The translations under genes were made by a program, and so were the position numbers. Shown one piece after another: positions 60,691-64,000 of a DNA stretch of 64,000 nucleotides. The DNA comes from Tamlana crocina. Lineage in GTDB: Bacteria; Bacteroidota; Bacteroidia; Flavobacteriales; Flavobacteriaceae. The first letter of the stretch is position 1, and each line of letters opens with the position of its first letter. The notes under the pieces are model-generated. The model had not been told where the DNA came from. It was given only the letters and a program-made list of their open reading frames with translations, and did not search any database. The stretch is taken from assembly GCA_040429635.1 (NCBI GenBank), contig CP158972.1, positions 777,918 through 841,917 of the forward strand, in the 5' to 3' direction.

Positions 60691-61890
60691 CTAGTTAAGC
60701 ATGGTAACTACAAAACTTTGTCCGGCCCAAGTAAAGGCTGATACGTCTGCACCAACGCCAGCTTTAAAACTTATGGTGTTGTTGGCGGTAATTGTAATAC
60801 CATCAGTGATTGATGTTACTGATCCTGTAATGTCTCCTCCTACATTATCGTCACCAACGTTTCCTTGAGCAACAGCATTAGTAATTGTTAAAGTACCGTT
60901 GCCTTTGTCGTCTTTTGTGTCTATCCTGTTTCCAAAAGAAGCATTGCCGTATGCCGCGAACAATATGTTACTGATTACGGCTTGTGTGCCACGTCTAATT
61001 TCAGCACCACCTTTTAAAGGTATATCTGGGTTAAGGTTTAAAATGGTAACATTTTTTAAGGTAGGTGTTGATATAGGGGCAGCAGTAGGGTCAGAACTGT
61101 TGCTGTCTCCTTCAATACCTCGTGGGTCATCAGTGGCAGCATCAAAGCCATCGTTACGAACACCAAAAGCGTTTGTAATTGTACCAGTATAACCTTCTGT
61201 CCAGTCGAACATATCGTCTGCAATGTTAGCACAGTAAACATTGGTTACATTTACGCTGCCTCCAAAAAATTCAATGCCATCGTCATTTCCGTCGCTTACA
61301 ACAATGTTATTTACAATAGTGCCATTTCCAACACCAAAGAAAGATATACCATTAAACTCTTGTTCGCCATTAATTTTAGCGCCAGTATATTGAGCGATTA
61401 CGTAGCTTAGCTCGCCAGAGCTGTCTGTGTCTTCATTGCCACCATAAAGTAATCCGGCAACCTCAGATTGAACGTCAGTTCCTTTATTACTTTTTGCTTT
61501 ACCAGCTAGCACAATACCACCCCAATCTCCTGCTTTTGGAGATGCAGCATCAGAGGTGAATCTAATAGGGTTGGCTGCTGTACCTTTGGCAATTAATTTC
61601 GCTCCTCTTTCAACAGCTAAAAACACATCGGTTCTTCCGCTTTTTGCCTTAATTACTGTACCAGGCTCTATGGTTAAGGTAGCTCCTTCTTTTACAGTTA
61701 AAGAACTGGTTAAGTTGTATTCTACAGAAGCTAATAATGTGGCATCTTCAGTAATCTCTCCTTTTAATTCATTTCCAGTAATCGGGCCACCGCCGTTTCC
61801 TGGGTCAATAGTTCTGTTGTCATCATCACTTGAGCAAGAAAAAATAGAGATAGCAACGGCTACTATTAATAAGTTTTTTAATGTTTTCAT
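60691..61890 (-). CDS. Secreted beta-helix-like lipoprotein downstream of the TonB receptor
   Basis: This 399-residue lipoprotein has a lipobox ISIFSC (Cys19), a Ser/Asp-rich linker, then a beta-helix-like body: VKEGATLTIEPGTVIKAKSG, GAKLIAKGTAANPIRFTSDA, a Gly-rich KAGDWGGIVLAGKA segment and VSDGNDDGIEFFGGSVNVTN. It is rich in Asn and Asp with no obvious catalytic residues. In Bacteroidota this family is commonly paired with a TonB-dependent receptor, as here (174 nt separate the genes). Phased half-sites at 62000-62015 suggest common control with phosphate genes; binding of a phosphorus compound is only a guess. Confidence 0.75.
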   Translation of the reverse strand: MKTLKNLLIVAVAISIFSCSSDDDNRTIDPGNGGGPITGNELKGEITEDATLLASVEYNLTSSLTVKEGATLTIEPGTVIKAKSGRTDVFLAVERGAKLIAKGTAANPIRFTSDAASPKAGDWGGIVLAGKAKSNKGTDVQSEVAGLLYGGNEDTDSSGELSYVIAQYTGAKINGEQEFNGISFFGVGNGTIVNNIVVSDGNDDGIEFFGGSVNVTNVYCANIADDMFDWTEGYTGTITNAFGVRNDGFDAATDDPRGIEGDSNSSDPTAAPISTPTLKNVTILNLNPDIPLKGGAEIRRGTQAVISNILFAAYGNASFGNRIDTKDDKGNGTLTITNAVAQGNVGDDNVGGDITGSVTSITDGITITANNTISFKAGVGADVSAFTWAGQSFVVTMLN

Positions 61891-61999
61891 TTTGTTTTTT
61901 TTAATTTTAAATTCTTGTTTTTATTGTTCTGCAAAAAAAGAAATTAGATTTAAACTTAGTTTGAAGCCAATATTAGTATTAGGTTAAGAAAATTTACTT

Positions 62000-62015
62000 A
62001 TGTTAACTTAATGTT
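62000..62015 (-). promoter_or_regulatory. Phased ATGTT half-sites upstream of the beta-helix lipoprotein
   Basis: ATGTT occurs at 62000 and 62011, 11 bp apart; on the gene strand these are AACAT blocks. They lie about 110-125 nt before the start codon, further than at the other sites. A TTTGCAG at 61935-61929 is the nearest -7 candidate. Confidence 0.35.
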
Positions 62016-62064
62016 TATAGTCTTGTGGGTTTCTTTTTGTTGACTGTCAATATTGTGTTCTTTG

Positions 62065-64000
62065 TTACAAATCATAAGAGATGCCAACTGAAAAGGAGGT
62101 GCCTCTTTTGTAGGTATTCATTGTTAGTTTTTCCGGGATATCCCTGTATCTGTCAAAGCTAGGGTTCAATATGTTTTTTACATTAAATTTTGCTCCTAAA
62201 TTCTTGTTGAATTTGTGGCTAAATACAAAGTCTAAAAGCGGAACTCCTTTTTCAATAATGTTTTCCTTAAAGTTTGTGCCAATACTGTACACTTTGTCGC
62301 TTTGGTAGTTGAATACTAAAGTTGAAACGGTTTCTTTATCGTTTAACTCAAATCTGTATGAAACATCTGCGTTAACAGTAAAGGGAGCAGCGCCTTCTAA
62401 TTGAGAGCTATCTCCGGTGTAGTTGAACAAGGTGTTGGCTGTGTTAAACTCCAGTTTGGTGCTCATCAAAGTAGCGTTACCTCCAAGGGAAAGGGTTTGG
62501 GATTTTTCACTATCTGTATCTTCGATAGAGATAATATCCAGTTTGCCTTCTAATTCCAATCCAAAAACAGTAGCGTCACCAGAATTGTCAAAGGTGAAGT
62601 CTCTTTCGATTGCAGAGTTTCTTTCTAATCGGTTAATGGAGTTTTGAATTAATTTCCCGAAAACACCTATGGAAAAAAGCTCACTCTTGTTTGGGAACAA
62701 CTCGAATTTAAGTTCGCCGTTATAGTTGTCTGACGGCATCAAAGCTGGGTTACCACTTTCTTGATAGTTGATGCCTTCGTAAGTAAATGGGGCAATTTCC
62801 TTAAACTGAGGGTAAGTGTACGTTACGCTACCAGAGGCTCTTAAGTTGATTTTGTCGTTAAGCTGATATTTCAGGTTAAGAGTAGGTAAAACGTATTGTT
62901 TGTCCAAAGTAATCTGGCTGTTGTTTGTGAACCCAGGGAAACTAATGTTGGTGTCCCATTCTACGTCCATTTTTACATCTTCTGCACGTACGCCAAAATT
63001 GGCAGTAAGCTTTTCGTTGAATTTATAAACCGCATCAATATAAACGGCATGTGTAGTTTTTTTGGCATCGTATAATTGCGGAAGATAAGTTTCGGCATCG
63101 TCGCTGTTCCTACCTCTTGATGTCTCTATGCCAAATACACCATTGTCCAAATTGGTTTGGTTGAATGTGGCGTCTAAGTTTTCTACATCTACAAACGTAT
63201 TCCTTGGGTTAGAGAAGTTATGGTCAAAGTAAATACCGTCAAATTTTCTATCGGTAATATTCCCATTATATCCCAATGTAATTTTGCCTTTATTTTCAAA
63301 ACGGTCGCCAAGGTATTTCACAATATTTAAGTTTCCTGCGATACTATTTTCAAATAAGTTGCCGTAAAACCTACTGTTGTCCCTAACCGCATTTTGGGAA
63401 ATTCTGGTTCTGTTGGTGTCGTTATTTATAATTAAAGTGTTTTTTCTTCTATCCGGTTCGTCATTATAAATGGCATTATAACTTACTGAGGCGTTGGCGT
63501 CAAAAGACTCTCCTAGTTTGTGTTCTGATAATAACTGGTTAACGAAAAGCTTATTTTGAACTTCAGTTTGCAATATTACGTTCACTAATCTATTGTCTTC
63601 AGCATCTCTACCAATGTCATTTGTTGTTCCAACAAAATCTTCAATTTTTTGGGTGTTGGAGTGTACAAATAAATGGTTGTAGCTCAGTTTGTGGCTGTTA
63701 TTGATTTTGTAAACCAAATTGCCCATTAACATCTTGGAGGCATTGTAATCATAAGTTTTTGTATCAAAAATAGACCCCACATTTAATGAGCCATCTTCAT
63801 TAATATCAACTATGGCATCAGATTGCCCTTCACGATAAGCATATTTATTATCAAAAGACCCCACAAGGAATATGCTAATGTTGCTTTCGTCAGATAATGT
63901 TATTTTTTTTCCGTAGTTCAATGAAACGCCCAATGTTGGATTGGCTTTGCCTGAATTAGGGGAATAGCTGTTGTCAAAATTGTAATTAGACAAACTTCGT
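62065..64000 (-). CDS. TonB-dependent receptor, partial (C-terminal part)
   Basis: About 644 residues of barrel sequence are present and the reading frame continues to the right edge without a start codon; the MSNYNF that a gene finder may offer is an internal TTG, not a start. The visible part contains repeated barrel strands (VYIDAVYKFNEKLTANFGVR, INLRASGSVTYTYPQFKEIA, ELKFELFPNKSELFSIGVFG) and ends in the outer-membrane signal FSVGISYDL. It resembles receptors with an N-terminal carboxypeptidase-regulatory domain, which would be encoded outside the window. It is upstream of the beta-helix lipoprotein gene, probably in one unit. The ligand is unknown. Confidence 0.9.
   Translation of the reverse strand, partial: RSLSNYNFDNSYSPNSGKANPTLGVSLNYGKKITLSDESNISIFLVGSFDNKYAYREGQSDAIVDINEDGSLNVGSIFDTKTYDYNASKMLMGNLVYKINNSHKLSYNHLFVHSNTQKIEDFVGTTNDIGRDAEDNRLVNVILQTEVQNKLFVNQLLSEHKLGESFDANASVSYNAIYNDEPDRRKNTLIINNDTNRTRISQNAVRDNSRFYGNLFENSIAGNLNIVKYLGDRFENKGKITLGYNGNITDRKFDGIYFDHNFSNPRNTFVDVENLDATFNQTNLDNGVFGIETSRGRNSDDAETYLPQLYDAKKTTHAVYIDAVYKFNEKLTANFGVRAEDVKMDVEWDTNISFPGFTNNSQITLDKQYVLPTLNLKYQLNDKINLRASGSVTYTYPQFKEIAPFTYEGINYQESGNPALMPSDNYNGELKFELFPNKSELFSIGVFGKLIQNSINRLERNSAIERDFTFDNSGDATVFGLELEGKLDIISIEDTDSEKSQTLSLGGNATLMSTKLEFNTANTLFNYTGDSSQLEGAAPFTVNADVSYRFELNDKETVSTLVFNYQSDKVYSIGTNFKENIIEKGVPLLDFVFSHKFNKNLGAKFNVKNILNPSFDRYRDIPEKLTMNTYKRGTSFSVGISYDL

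Noticed and set aside
61891-62064. Cobalamin or other riboswitch in front of the TonB-dependent receptor and lipoprotein genes
   Set aside because: The gap is AT-rich without a B12-box-like conserved core, and the receptor's own leader lies outside the window.
63991-63993. TTG as the start of the right-edge TonB-dependent receptor
   Set aside because: The frame continues through it to the window edge and the plug and signal peptide are missing, so the gene is cut by the window.
1-64000. tRNA or rRNA genes
   Set aside because: I looked for T-loop (GTTCRA) and acceptor-stem patterns in the intergenic gaps and for rRNA-like GC-rich blocks, and found none convincing.

Overview
This window looks like a chromosome segment of a marine-type member of the Flavobacteriaceae (Bacteroidota). 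The evidence is AT-rich DNA, SusC/SusD outer-membrane pairs, type IX secretion (T9SS) C-terminal sorting tails, promoters of the TTG-N19/20-TAnnTTTG type, an SDR-type threonine dehydrogenase, and a ribonucleotide reductase that carries its ATP-cone on the beta subunit. I found no rRNA, tRNA, CRISPR array or prophage. The two ends of the window cut through genes: an aminotransferase-fold enzyme on the left and a TonB-dependent receptor on the right.

Layout. (1) 1-3974, minus strand: a phosphonate-catabolism operon made of an MFS-like transporter, an FAD oxidoreductase, a phosphonatase-like HAD enzyme and a class III aminotransferase-fold enzyme. (2) 4055-13422, minus strand: a SusC/SusD pair followed by three secreted hydrolases (alkaline-phosphatase superfamily with PA14, metallo-beta-lactamase fold, purple-acid-phosphatase-like), apparently a phosphorus-scavenging locus. 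(3) 13911-18619: an OlsF-like aminolipid acyltransferase, aspartate kinase and a GNAT protein on the minus strand, divergent from fructose-1,6-bisphosphatase. (4) 18710-27973, all minus strand: nine secreted or lipid-anchored proteins, including two T9SS substrates and an unrecognised four-gene set (24199-27973). (5) 28595-31388: a TPR histidine kinase and a LytTR regulator. (6) 31453-42527: a nitrogen-assimilation block with gltD and gltB divergent from porin-amt-PII-amt-PII. (7) 42664-43463: a decayed IS1182-like transposase. (8) 43728-54704: mainly housekeeping genes (threonine dehydrogenase, HupE/UreJ-like protein, dCMP deaminase, S41 protease, MarC, DUF3109 protein, nrdB-nrdA). (9) 54787-64000: ppnP, an OmpA lipoprotein, then a phosphate block with a PiT transporter, an O/P-type porin, a MORN protein, a beta-helix lipoprotein and a TonB-dependent receptor.

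Two nutritional themes stand out. Phosphorus acquisition frames the window at both ends, and several of these genes are preceded by half-sites repeated at exactly 11-bp spacing, the architecture of PhoB boxes. Nitrogen assimilation sits in the middle: glutamate synthase faces a duplicated Amt/P-II module across a shared region that carries a CCCC/GGGG inverted-repeat motif. The least explained content is the secreted four-gene set at 24199-27973.
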